Part shown: one piece after another, positions 1-7,616 of the stretch | Position numbering within the stretch: the stretch's first letter is position 1 | Layout of the letters: the number at the start of each line of letters is the position of its first letter | Source: Novosphingobium sp. Fuku2-ISO-50 | Lineage (GTDB): Bacteria; Pseudomonadota; Alphaproteobacteria; Sphingomonadales; Sphingomonadaceae | Length of the DNA: 64,000 bases | Direction of reading: 5' to 3' | Assembly: GCF_001519055.1 (NCBI RefSeq) | Contig: NZ_KQ954285.1 | Span: forward strand, 124,001-188,000 | Position numbers and translations under genes: made by a program | Notes under the pieces: model-generated | Told to the model about the DNA's origin: nothing | The model's input: the letters and a program-made list of their open reading frames with translations, nothing else | The model's database searches: none

Positions 1-28
1 CTTTGCCGTCAAAGCGCATTTTGCCCAT
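1..28 (-). CDS. Start of a gene cut by the window edge, probably an SDR
   Basis: On the minus strand an ATG at 28 opens the reading frame MGKMRFDGK, which runs off the left edge. The pattern of a short polar start followed by F-D-G-K is how many classical SDR dehydrogenases begin, just before the TGxxxGxG cofactor loop. It lies 32 bases downstream of another SDR on the same strand, so it could be the next gene of that operon. Only nine residues are visible, so the family call is a guess from style and context. Confidence 0.4.
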
Positions 29-60
29 TGTGGTTTCCCCATCCGCAAATACCGGACTGC

Positions 61-915
61 TCAGTCGACCGCGATCTGCCGGGCAAGGTCGGGCATGACC
101 GGCGGAGTCTGTTCGGTCAGGAATTTCACGCGTCCGGCGATGATCTGCGCGCTCATTTCGGGCTGACTGTGCACCCAGAAGCGATTTTCGGCGATCTGTT
201 CGAGGAACAGGCGGCACCCTTCATCCAGGTCCATGCCATAATCGCGCATCATTTCGAACATCGCGCGGCGATGGCCCTGCGACTGGCCGGGTTCGTCTGC
301 GCCATGTTCGGCGTTGAAGATGTTGGTGCGGATCATCCCCGGAACGATCGAGGACACGTGGATCGGCAGGTTTTTCAGCTCCATTTCCAGATAGAGGCAT
401 TCGCTGAACGCCTGCACCGCGTGCTTGGTCACGGTATAGGCGGTCTGGCCCGGCATCTGGCCGAACGCGCCGACCGACGACAGGTTGCCGATCCAGGCCT
501 CCTTGCCGCTGGCGATGATACGCGGCACGAACGCACGCACGCCGTGGATCACGCCGTGAAGGTTGATGGCGAGCGTCGCTTCCCAGCGTGCCGTCGGCAC
601 TTCCCAGGTATAGCCGACCGTTTCGATCCCGGCGTTGTTGATCAACAGGCGCACTTCGCCATGGCGCTCGAACACCGTTTCGGCCAACCGGTCGAGCTCT
701 TCGGGGCGCGATACATCGACCGTGATCGCCTCGGCCTTGCCGCCCGCAGCAACGATGGCATCGACCGTTGCCTGTGCCGTGGCCAGGTTCACATCGGCCA
801 CGACCACGGTCATGCCCAGCGCCCCGGCGCGCTGCGCCAGCCCTGCCCCGATACCCGAACCGGCCCCGGTCACCACCGCCACGCCGCCTGCGAAAACGTC
901 CACGTCACGCGCCAT
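61..915 (-). CDS. SDR family NAD(P)-dependent oxidoreductase
   Basis: Classical short-chain dehydrogenase of 284 residues. The cofactor loop TGAGSGIG is at residues 16-23, NNAG at 93-96, and the catalytic Ser-Tyr-Lys set is Ser147, Tyr160 and Lys164 (YTVTK). Such enzymes interconvert alcohols and ketones in the cytoplasm; the substrate cannot be read from the sequence. The ATG at 915 is chosen because it places the cofactor loop at the usual distance from the N terminus; the open frame continues upstream but only over the neighbouring hydrolase. It follows that alpha/beta hydrolase by 14 bases and is probably co-transcribed, giving a hydrolase-dehydrogenase pair. Confidence 0.9.
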   Translation of the reverse strand: MARDVDVFAGGVAVVTGAGSGIGAGLAQRAGALGMTVVVADVNLATAQATVDAIVAAGGKAEAITVDVSRPEELDRLAETVFERHGEVRLLINNAGIETVGYTWEVPTARWEATLAINLHGVIHGVRAFVPRIIASGKEAWIGNLSSVGAFGQMPGQTAYTVTKHAVQAFSECLYLEMELKNLPIHVSSIVPGMIRTNIFNAEHGADEPGQSQGHRRAMFEMMRDYGMDLDEGCRLFLEQIAENRFWVHSQPEMSAQIIAGRVKFLTEQTPPVMPDLARQIAVD

Positions 916-929
916 TCGACTGTTCTCCG

Positions 930-1865
930 TCACTGGGCAAACACTGCCTTGAGAAAGGTACCCGCATCGCCCAGCACCGCCCGCGCGCCGGGCAGGAAAC
1001 CGACCCAGGAAGCAAACCCATGGACCATCCCGGCATAGCGTTGCGTGGTCACTGCCACGCCCGCCGCCGCCAGCTTTGCCGCATAGGCTTCGGCATCGTC
1101 GCGGGTCGGATCGCATTCGGCCGTACCGACGAAATGCGGCGGCAGATCGGCATGGCTGGCGGCACGAAGGGGCGAGGCGCGATAATCGTCACGATCGGCA
1201 GGGTCGGCCAGATACTGTTCCCAGAACCAGGCGACATCGTCGCCGCGCAGGATCGGACCATCGGCGAATTCACGGGCCGAAGGCGTGTCGTCCGAAGGGT
1301 ACGTGCACGAGCCATAGATGTTGACCACGCCGCGCAAAGGCGGACCGCCCCGGTCGCGCGCCATCAAGGCCAGCGCGCAGGCATGGTTGGCGCCGGCGCT
1401 GTCGCCAGCCACCGCGATCCGCGCCGGATCACCGCCCAGCGTGGCGCCATTGGCCGCGATCCACGCAAGCGCGGCATAGGAATCTTCGGGCCCCGCCGGA
1501 AAGCGGTGTTCCGGGGCCAGCCGGTAATCGACCGATACCACCATGGTCTGCCCCCAGGCGCACAGCGCACGGGCGATCATGTCCTGCGTGTCGAGATCAC
1601 CGACGACATAGCCGCCGCCATGCATGTAAACGGTGATCGGGAACGGCCCTGCGCCTTCGGGCCAATAGAGCCTGAGACCGATCGGCCCCAACGGCCCGTC
1701 GATTGCGCGATCCTCGACCCGGGCGACCGCAGCATCGGCGGCGGGCGGAATGGCCACCGAACTGTCGTGCACCGACTGACGCAACAGGTCGAGCGACACG
1801 TTTCGCACCCCAGGCCATTCGGGCATGGCGGCAAGCATGGCGGCAATTTGCGGATCGACGGCCAT
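930..1865 (-). CDS. Alpha/beta hydrolase, hormone-sensitive-lipase (HSL) family
   Basis: Esterase of 311 residues. The oxyanion-hole motif HGGG is at residues 82-85, the nucleophile elbow GDSAG has Ser156, and the Asp of ECDPTRDD and the His of GMVHGF near the C terminus complete the triad. HSL-family enzymes hydrolyse short acyl esters or lactones, so this is a plausible partner for the Baeyer-Villiger enzymes nearby. The ATG at 1865 is preferred over an in-frame ATG at 1889 because GGGAGAG sits just upstream of it. A TTGACT hexamer (1932-1937) and an AGTG-N6-CACT operator (1897-1910) lie upstream, pointing to control by the TetR regulator at 4439. Confidence 0.9.
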   Translation of the reverse strand: MAVDPQIAAMLAAMPEWPGVRNVSLDLLRQSVHDSSVAIPPAADAAVARVEDRAIDGPLGPIGLRLYWPEGAGPFPITVYMHGGGYVVGDLDTQDMIARALCAWGQTMVVSVDYRLAPEHRFPAGPEDSYAALAWIAANGATLGGDPARIAVAGDSAGANHACALALMARDRGGPPLRGVVNIYGSCTYPSDDTPSAREFADGPILRGDDVAWFWEQYLADPADRDDYRASPLRAASHADLPPHFVGTAECDPTRDDAEAYAAKLAAAGVAVTTQRYAGMVHGFASWVGFLPGARAVLGDAGTFLKAVFAQ

Positions 1866-1896
1866 TGTTGCGTCTCTCTCCCGGTCCATTATTATT

Positions 1897-1910
1897 AGTG
1901 TTTACTCACT
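1897..1910. promoter_or_regulatory. Candidate TetR operator (site 1) over the hydrolase promoter
   Basis: The sequence AGTG-TTTACT-CACT is an inverted repeat with four-base arms. Read on the minus strand it is AGTGAGTAAACACT and follows a -35-like TTGACT (1932-1937) and a -10-like TAAAGT. It lies about 32 bases before the alpha/beta hydrolase start. The same motif occurs upstream of the tetR gene and of the long BVMO. The plus-strand luciferase-like gene at 2085 may share this control. Confidence 0.65.
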
Positions 1911-2084
1911 TTAGCGGGCCGCACGAGCCGGAGTCAATCGCCCAAACGTCCATGGCCGACCTCTTCGCACGGACGCTGATCCAGCTCATAACCCAAACGG
2001 GTTATGCATCGGATCCTGCCAGGCGATACCCTGGGTTCAATCACACAGAATGCGCGTCCGGTCAGGGCGCCAGGGGAGAGAGCC

Positions 2085-3248
2085 ATGAAATTCTCGATCA
2101 TCTATGAAGCGCAGATGGTGGACACCAGCCGCGCCAACGAACAGGCGGTGTTCCTGCAGATCGTCGAACAGGCCAAATATGCCGAAACGATGGGTTTCGA
2201 CTGCATCTGGTGCGTCGAACACACCGCGCTGACCCAATATGCCCATATGTCCGCACCCGAAACCGTGCTGGCGTTCATCGCCGGGGCGACCAGCCGCATC
2301 CATGTCGGCCACGGCGTGGTCTGCCTGCCGCCCGCGATGAATCACCCGGTCAAAGTGGCAGAACGCATCGCCACGCTCGATATCCTGTCGCAGGGCCGGT
2401 TGCATTTCGGCGTCGGAAAGGGCGGCACGCAGCAGGAGGCAGGCACATTCGGCTATGACCTCGGCGAATTGCAGCCGATGATCGATGAAGCGATGTACCT
2501 GATCCCCAAGATCATGGTGCAGGACGAAATCGAGCACGACGGGACTTATATCAAGATCCCCAAACGGCCGATCCACCCCAGCCCCTATCAGGATCCGCAT
2601 CCGCCGATGTATATGGCCTGCACGCGCGAAAACACGCTGCTTGCGGCCGGTTCGCGCGGCATCGGCGCGCTGGTTCTGGGGTTTTCAGGGCCAGAGGAAA
2701 TAGCCCGGAAGAATGCGATCTATCGCGAGGCCTGGGCGAACCGCAAGGCCGAGGACCAGGTCGGTTTCCGCCCGACCGAGCATCTGGCCGCGCTGTGTGC
2801 CGCAACCGTGCTCGACGATCGCGAAAAGGCGCGCAAGGTGGGGCTGCGCGGGCAACGTTTCTTCGCCGAATCGATCGGTTATTGGTATCAGGGCGGGCCC
2901 CGGCCGACTGTCGATGACAACCTGAGCGCCGAAGACCATGCCAAAGTGCTCGAAGCCGGCAAACAGGCAACCATCGCCTACTTGTCCGAAGAAGCGATCC
3001 CGGTGGGCGATGAACACCTGTCGAACTATACGATCGCGCAGGATGCCTACGGCACGCCCGACGACTGCATCCGCTATGTCCAGCGGCTGAAGGACGCGGG
3101 CGCCGACGAAATCCTGTTCATGTTCCAGATGGGCGGCATTCCGCACGATGTGATCATGGAAACGATCCGCAACATCGGCGAAAAGGTCATCCCGCATTTC
3201 CGCGCGATCGAGGCGGCAGACTCCGCCGAATGCGAAGCTGCGGAATAA
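2085..3248 (+). CDS. LLM-class flavin-dependent oxidoreductase (luciferase-like)
   Basis: Protein of 387 residues with the luciferase-like TIM-barrel pattern: an early strand MKFSIIYEAQ, the AKYAETMGFDCIWCVEH block, the GHGVVCLPPAMNHPVKVAE block and DILSQGRLHFGVGKGG. Family members use FMNH2 or F420 to oxygenate or reduce substrates, including ketones in two-component Baeyer-Villiger reactions; the present substrate is unknown. The ATG at 2085 is chosen because GGGGAGAG (2073-2080) precedes it; an ATG at 2004 lies upstream in frame but lacks a ribosome site. It is divergent from the hydrolase/SDR pair across a gap containing the TetR-type operator. A flavin reductase that could serve it is encoded at 10912. 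Confidence 0.88.
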   Translation: MKFSIIYEAQMVDTSRANEQAVFLQIVEQAKYAETMGFDCIWCVEHTALTQYAHMSAPETVLAFIAGATSRIHVGHGVVCLPPAMNHPVKVAERIATLDILSQGRLHFGVGKGGTQQEAGTFGYDLGELQPMIDEAMYLIPKIMVQDEIEHDGTYIKIPKRPIHPSPYQDPHPPMYMACTRENTLLAAGSRGIGALVLGFSGPEEIARKNAIYREAWANRKAEDQVGFRPTEHLAALCAATVLDDREKARKVGLRGQRFFAESIGYWYQGGPRPTVDDNLSAEDHAKVLEAGKQATIAYLSEEAIPVGDEHLSNYTIAQDAYGTPDDCIRYVQRLKDAGADEILFMFQMGGIPHDVIMETIRNIGEKVIPHFRAIEAADSAECEAAE

Positions 3249-3303
3249 GGCACGGGCAACAAGTCCTCTGGCCCAATCACACGGCGCCGCCTATGCAAAG
3301 GGC

Positions 3304-4392
3304 ATGGGCGGCGCCATCGATCCTGCATGTTCCGATCTGCTCGCCCGGCTTTATGCCGGCGTGGCGAGCGATCGGCCGTGGCAGGATTTCCTTGAAGCGC
3401 TGGCGCGCTGGATGGATGCCAGCTTTGCCACGATCATCATTTCGGCCCCGGGGCGGCGCCATCCGGCCACGTTCCTGACCCCCGGCGCGGATGTCGCATT
3501 CAACGCCACATACGCCAGCACACTGTTCGCCGAAGATCCGTTCCAGGGCCTGCCCGACGGACAAGTGACCAGCTACGGCGAGTTCATGGCCAACCGCCCC
3601 GATGACGAAGCGGCGCAATACCGCGCGATCATGCATGACACCGGGTTCGATCAGGTGCTGGGCATAGATTTGCGCTTTTCCGGCCGGTTCGAGGCGCGTT
3701 TTCGCATCAGCCGGCATACCAGCCTGCCCGAATTCACCCCTGCCGAACGGATGCGCCTGCAGGACATCGTCGTTCATTTGCGCATCGCGGTCGACTTGTT
3801 CGAGCGGCTGCAATTCGCCGGTGCCGAACACGGTGTGTTTCACAGCGCGGCGCAAGGGCTGGGTCTGGCCGTCGTGGTGCTGGATCGCAGCCGTCGCATC
3901 GTGTCGAGCAATCCGCTCGCCGACCACATCCTTGCCGAAGCGGAAGGGCTGCGGCGGCGCGGCGAAGAACTGGTCTTTGCCCGCAGCGACCATCAGCGCA
4001 CGGTGATCGCACTCCTGGGCGAAAGAGACCCGGCCGCCCCGCTCACCCGGTTTCGCGTCGAACGCCCGATACACGGCGACGTGGTGATCACCGCGCGTCC
4101 ACTCGAATTGACCGCAATTCACGCCGGAACCGGGGCACTGGCGCTGTTTTTCGCGCGGCCCGGCCCGGAAAAGCCGACCGATCCGCAGACCTTGCGCGAT
4201 CTGTTCGGCCTGACCGCTGCCGAGGCGCGGCTGGCCGCAGCGCTGACCCGCGGATCGACGCTGGTCGACGCGGCGCAGACGATCGGCATCGCGCACAACA
4301 CGGCCAAAGTGCAGTTGCGCTCGGTCTTTGCCAAGACCGGGGTACACCGGCAGGCGCAACTGGTCGCGCTGATCGCGTCGCTCGGGGGATAG
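3304..4392 (+). CDS. LuxR-family transcriptional regulator
   Basis: Protein of 362 residues. The last ~60 residues are a LuxR/GerE-type helix-turn-helix (LFGLTAAEARLAAALTRG, then IGIAHNTAKVQLRSVFAKTG). The first ~290 residues are a sensory region of PAS/GAF type without a phosphoacceptor receiver motif, so it probably binds a small molecule rather than being phosphorylated. This architecture is common among orphan LuxR proteins next to sphingomonad catabolic genes. It starts 55 bases after the luciferase-like gene on the same strand and may be cotranscribed. The start at 3304 is tentative because no strong ribosome site is visible. Confidence 0.8.
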   Translation: MGGAIDPACSDLLARLYAGVASDRPWQDFLEALARWMDASFATIIISAPGRRHPATFLTPGADVAFNATYASTLFAEDPFQGLPDGQVTSYGEFMANRPDDEAAQYRAIMHDTGFDQVLGIDLRFSGRFEARFRISRHTSLPEFTPAERMRLQDIVVHLRIAVDLFERLQFAGAEHGVFHSAAQGLGLAVVVLDRSRRIVSSNPLADHILAEAEGLRRRGEELVFARSDHQRTVIALLGERDPAAPLTRFRVERPIHGDVVITARPLELTAIHAGTGALALFFARPGPEKPTDPQTLRDLFGLTAAEARLAAALTRGSTLVDAAQTIGIAHNTAKVQLRSVFAKTGVHRQAQLVALIASLGG

Positions 4393-4403
4393 CCCCTGCG
4401 GGA

Positions 4404-4437
4404 TTGACAGGCTGCATCCGCCAAGTGAGTAAGCATT
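4404..4437 (+). promoter_or_regulatory. tetR promoter with candidate TetR operator (site 2)
   Basis: A perfect -35 hexamer TTGACA lies at 4404-4409. The operator-like AGTG-AGTAAG-CATT (4424-4437) follows, matching the motif at 1897 and 14870 except for one base in the second arm. It ends two bases before the ATG at 4439, so the operator covers the expected -10/+1 region. With normal spacing the transcript would begin at or very near the start codon, implying a leaderless, autoregulated mRNA. Confidence 0.6.
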
Positions 4438-4438
4438 C

Positions 4439-5113
4439 ATGACAAGAAAGCGCATTCCCGGCACCGAACGACGCGCCCAGATCGTGACGGCGGCGCGGCG
4501 CGTCTTTTCCCAACATGGCTATGACGGGGCCAAGACGCTGCAGATAGCGCGCGAGGCCAATGTATCCGAAGCGCTGGTCTATCGCCACTTCCCCTCGAAA
4601 CTGGCGCTCTATCGCGCGGTGCTGCGCCAGGTCTTTGCCGAACAGGACGACCGCTGGCGTGAACAGGGCATTCGCGATGCCGGGACAGCCGGGTTGGTGC
4701 AGGCGATCCACGGGTTTATTGCGGCCTCGGTTGCCGATGCCAGTGATCCGGAACGGCTCGACACCCACCGCATGACGCTGGCCAGCCTTGCCGGCAACGG
4801 GTCCTATGCCAGCCTGATCTACCGCCGATCACAACGGCGCAACGGCAAGGAGATGGAGGCAGCCTATGCCGCCGCCCGTGCCGATGGCGGATTGTCGGGC
4901 GAAGCGCTCAACGTGCCGGCCGCCGCCATGTTTGTCGAACATGTCGGTACGATGATCGCCGCGATCGGCGCATTACCCCCGGCGGCCCAGCCCTATGGCG
5001 TGACCGGAGGCGACCTGGTGCGCCAGGCCACATGGTTCTGCCTGCGCGGGATCGGCATGGGCGATGCCGTGATTCACCGGCATCTCGACCCCCTGCTCAC
5101 GGCAGGGGGCTGA
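4439..5113 (+). CDS. TetR/AcrR-family transcriptional regulator
   Basis: Protein of 224 residues. The N-terminal TetR helix-turn-helix spans about residues 10-56 (RAQIVTAARRVFSQHGYDGA, then IAREANVSEALVYRHFPSK). The C-terminal part is a helical ligand-binding domain of unknown ligand. The ATG at 4439 sits directly on the end of a palindromic operator that recurs at two other promoters in the window, so this is the best candidate for the repressor acting there. It is convergent with the BVMO-type gene ending at 5134. Confidence 0.92.
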   Translation: MTRKRIPGTERRAQIVTAARRVFSQHGYDGAKTLQIAREANVSEALVYRHFPSKLALYRAVLRQVFAEQDDRWREQGIRDAGTAGLVQAIHGFIAASVADASDPERLDTHRMTLASLAGNGSYASLIYRRSQRRNGKEMEAAYAAARADGGLSGEALNVPAAAMFVEHVGTMIAAIGALPPAAQPYGVTGGDLVRQATWFCLRGIGMGDAVIHRHLDPLLTAGG

Positions 5114-5133
5114 GTGTCCGGCCCGAAACCCGG

Positions 5134-6606
5134 TTACGCGGTGACCGCGTATTGCTCCAGTTTCGGCTGGCGCATCGCCTCGTCAAAGGCGTCGTAGGAC
5201 CACGGCCAACTGGCCGGTACGCCTTCGCCATCGAGATACCAGCTTGAACAACCCGACCCGAAGATCGTGGTCCTGGCCGCCGCTATCCGCCGCTCCTCGT
5301 AATCGGCGTGCGCCGCCGCGGTCGGCGCCACCGCGCGCCCTTCGCCCCGGCGCAACAGGTCGATCAGTTGATCGATATAATCCCACTGCCGCTCGGCAAT
5401 GTCGATCAGCGAGAAATTGCCGACCGGCCCGGTGGGTCCGTTGAGCATGAAGAAATTGGGAAATCCGGGCAACGTGACGGCATAATGCGCGGTCGGTCGG
5501 CGCGCCCAGAAGGTATCGAGCGTCGCCCCGTCGCGCCCGGTAACCCCGGCGGGGCGGATGAAGCGATCGGCCTGAAACCCCGTGGCCAGGATCAGCGTGT
5601 CGAGTTCGTGGAACGTGCCGTCGGCCATGCGCACGCCGCCTGGCTCAACGTGCGCGATCCGCCCGGTTTCGACGAAAACGGCCGGGTTCTGCACCGCATC
5701 ATAATAAGACCACGAATAGATCAGCCGCTTGCACGCAGCGCGATAGGTGGGGCGCAGCTTTTCCTTGAGCACCGGATCTTTTATCGAATTTTCGAGGTTC
5801 TGCAGACAGGCTTCCTCGATCATCTTCATCTGCGGCCCGTCGATATCGGTGATCGCGTCGGTAAAGCGGCGCACGTTGCCGATATATTCGTCGCTGAACC
5901 GGATCGCGTCGATCAGCGCGGGATCGGCGCGGAATGCGGCGCGTTCCTCTTCGGTGTAGGCAAACTGCGGCACCGGCATGATCCATTGCGGCGACCGCTG
6001 AAAATGGACCAGATTGGCGACCCGGGTGTTGATCGCGGTAACGATCTGGATACCGGTCGAGCCGCAGCCGATCAGGCCCACTTTGGCATCGTCGATCGGC
6101 GCCGTATCGTCCCAGCGCGCGGTGTGGAACGCGGGCCCGGCAAAGCTGTCCAGACCGGGGATTTCAGGCATGCGCGGATGATGCAACACACCCGATGCGG
6201 CAATCACCACGTCAAACACCTGCCGCTCGCCGCTGGCCAGCGTCAGCGTCCATTCGGCCGCCGCGTCATCCCAGTCGAGCGCGGTGACTTCCGCGCCAAA
6301 GCGGATCGCCGGCCGGATGGCGTACTTGTCGACGACCTTTTCGAAATAGGTCTGGATCTCGCCGCCGGTGGCATAATAGGCCTGCCATTCGGGATAGGGC
6401 TCGAACGAATAGGTATAGGCATGCGCCGGTACGTCGCAGGTCAGCCCCGGATAGCGGTTTTCACGCCAGGTTCCGCCGATGCGTTCGGCCTTTTCAAATA
6501 CGGTAAAGGCTTCGCCCTTTTCGCGGAGCTTGATCGCGGCAAGAATGCCGGCCATGCCTGCCCCGACGATGGCATATCGAAGGGCCGTGCCCTGTTTTGC
6601 GCTCAT
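5134..6606 (-). CDS. Flavin-containing monooxygenase, Baeyer-Villiger type
   Basis: FAD/NADPH monooxygenase of 490 residues. The first dinucleotide loop GAGMAG is at residues 15-20, the ENRYPG FAD motif follows near 49-54, and the BVMO fingerprint FxGxxxHxxxW (FAGPAFHTARW) is at 155-165. A second Rossmann loop GCGSTG lies shortly after it. These enzymes insert oxygen next to a ketone to give an ester or lactone. The ATG at 6606 is chosen because it puts the FAD loop at the usual place and follows a GGAAGAGGA stretch. It lies downstream of, and probably in one transcript with, the SDR at 6693. Confidence 0.9.
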   Translation of the reverse strand: MSAKQGTALRYAIVGAGMAGILAAIKLREKGEAFTVFEKAERIGGTWRENRYPGLTCDVPAHAYTYSFEPYPEWQAYYATGGEIQTYFEKVVDKYAIRPAIRFGAEVTALDWDDAAAEWTLTLASGERQVFDVVIAASGVLHHPRMPEIPGLDSFAGPAFHTARWDDTAPIDDAKVGLIGCGSTGIQIVTAINTRVANLVHFQRSPQWIMPVPQFAYTEEERAAFRADPALIDAIRFSDEYIGNVRRFTDAITDIDGPQMKMIEEACLQNLENSIKDPVLKEKLRPTYRAACKRLIYSWSYYDAVQNPAVFVETGRIAHVEPGGVRMADGTFHELDTLILATGFQADRFIRPAGVTGRDGATLDTFWARRPTAHYAVTLPGFPNFFMLNGPTGPVGNFSLIDIAERQWDYIDQLIDLLRRGEGRAVAPTAAAHADYEERRIAAARTTIFGSGCSSWYLDGEGVPASWPWSYDAFDEAMRQPKLEQYAVTA

Positions 6607-6692
6607 TGCAATCCTCTTCCCATTGGCTTGTCTGTGCACCGCTGTTGCCGGGCCGCATCTGGCCACACATCACCCGATGGGGTTAGATCCCG

Positions 6693-7475
6693 TCAATGCA
6701 GGAGCGCGCCGCCATTGACGTGGAACACCTGGCCATTGATCCAGCGACCGTCCTCGGACAGCAGCATGGCGACCACCCCGGCAATATCCTCGGCCTTGCC
6801 CAGCCGCGTGCTGCGGGTTTGGGCGATGCAGTGATCGATCCATTCGGGCGGCACTTGTCCCCCGGCAATCATTTCGGGTGTCATGACAAAGCCCGGCGCC
6901 ACCGCGTTGGCAGTGATGGCCTGGCGGCCCCAGCGGCTTGCCACATGGCGCATCAATCCATTGAGCCCGCTTTTCGACATGGCATACGAGGGCCGCTCCG
7001 GCTCTCCGGAATCGCAAGCGTCCGAACTCGTATAGACCAGTGCGCCGCCGCGGGCGGCCAGCAGATGCGGCAGGGCCGCACGCGTGCACAGCAAGTGCCC
7101 GCGCAAATTGACCGCGATCGTCCGGTCAAAGACCGCAAGATCCACCTCCAGCGCATTGCTGTCGGCAAAGATGGTGCGCAAATCGGCAGCATTGACGTGC
7201 ACCCCGTCAAGACCGCCGAGCCACGCGATGGCATCGGCAAAGGCCGCCTGGACCGAAGCTTCATCGATGATATCGATGGCCACGGCAAAGGCATCGTGCC
7301 CCAGGGCGGTCATCCGTTCCGCAACCGCCTCGGCAGCAGGCAGGTTGACATCGGCCGCGCAGACCCGTGCCCCCTCCGCACACAGCCGCGCCACTGTGGC
7401 CGCTCCAATTCCTGTCCCGGCACCGATCACCATGATGGCCTTGCCACGCAGTCTGTTGCACATCCCATGCCCCAC
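6693..7475 (-). CDS. SDR family oxidoreductase with a degenerate NNAG motif
   Basis: Short-chain dehydrogenase of 260 residues if started at the GTG at 7475, which has AAGGAA five bases upstream; an ATG at 7463 is the alternative. The cofactor loop GAGTGIG is near residue 18-24 and the active site has Ser-Ser followed by YAMSK. The usual NNAG strand motif reads VNAAD, which is unusual, although the catalytic residues remain. It probably oxidises or reduces an intermediate of the adjacent BVMO. It diverges from the OYE gene at 7617 across 141 bases that contain an imperfect palindrome (CGTAG near 7493, CTACG near 7514). Confidence 0.88.
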   Translation of the reverse strand: MGHGMCNRLRGKAIMVIGAGTGIGAATVARLCAEGARVCAADVNLPAAEAVAERMTALGHDAFAVAIDIIDEASVQAAFADAIAWLGGLDGVHVNAADLRTIFADSNALEVDLAVFDRTIAVNLRGHLLCTRAALPHLLAARGGALVYTSSDACDSGEPERPSYAMSKSGLNGLMRHVASRWGRQAITANAVAPGFVMTPEMIAGGQVPPEWIDHCIAQTRSTRLGKAEDIAGVVAMLLSEDGRWINGQVFHVNGGALLH

Positions 7476-7616
7476 CAGTTTTCCTTGATTATCGTAGCAC
7501 GATCAATCATGCACTACGCAATGGCAAGATATAATGGCGCCATGAGAGGATAAATGCGGTTTTCCGGCAGCAAATTCACAACGCTGCGCGGCCCCGACTG
7601 AAGGACCCGTGAGACG

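Noticed and set aside
5308-6834. 508-codon plus-strand open frame opposite the BVMO
   Set aside because: The minus strand carries all BVMO motifs; this frame shows none and crosses the BVMO start.
7493-7518. Palindrome-like CGTAG...CTACG in the SDR/OYE divergent gap
   Set aside because: Only the five outer bases pair; it does not match the TetR palindrome or the Lrp-associated 11-mer, so it is not claimed as an operator.
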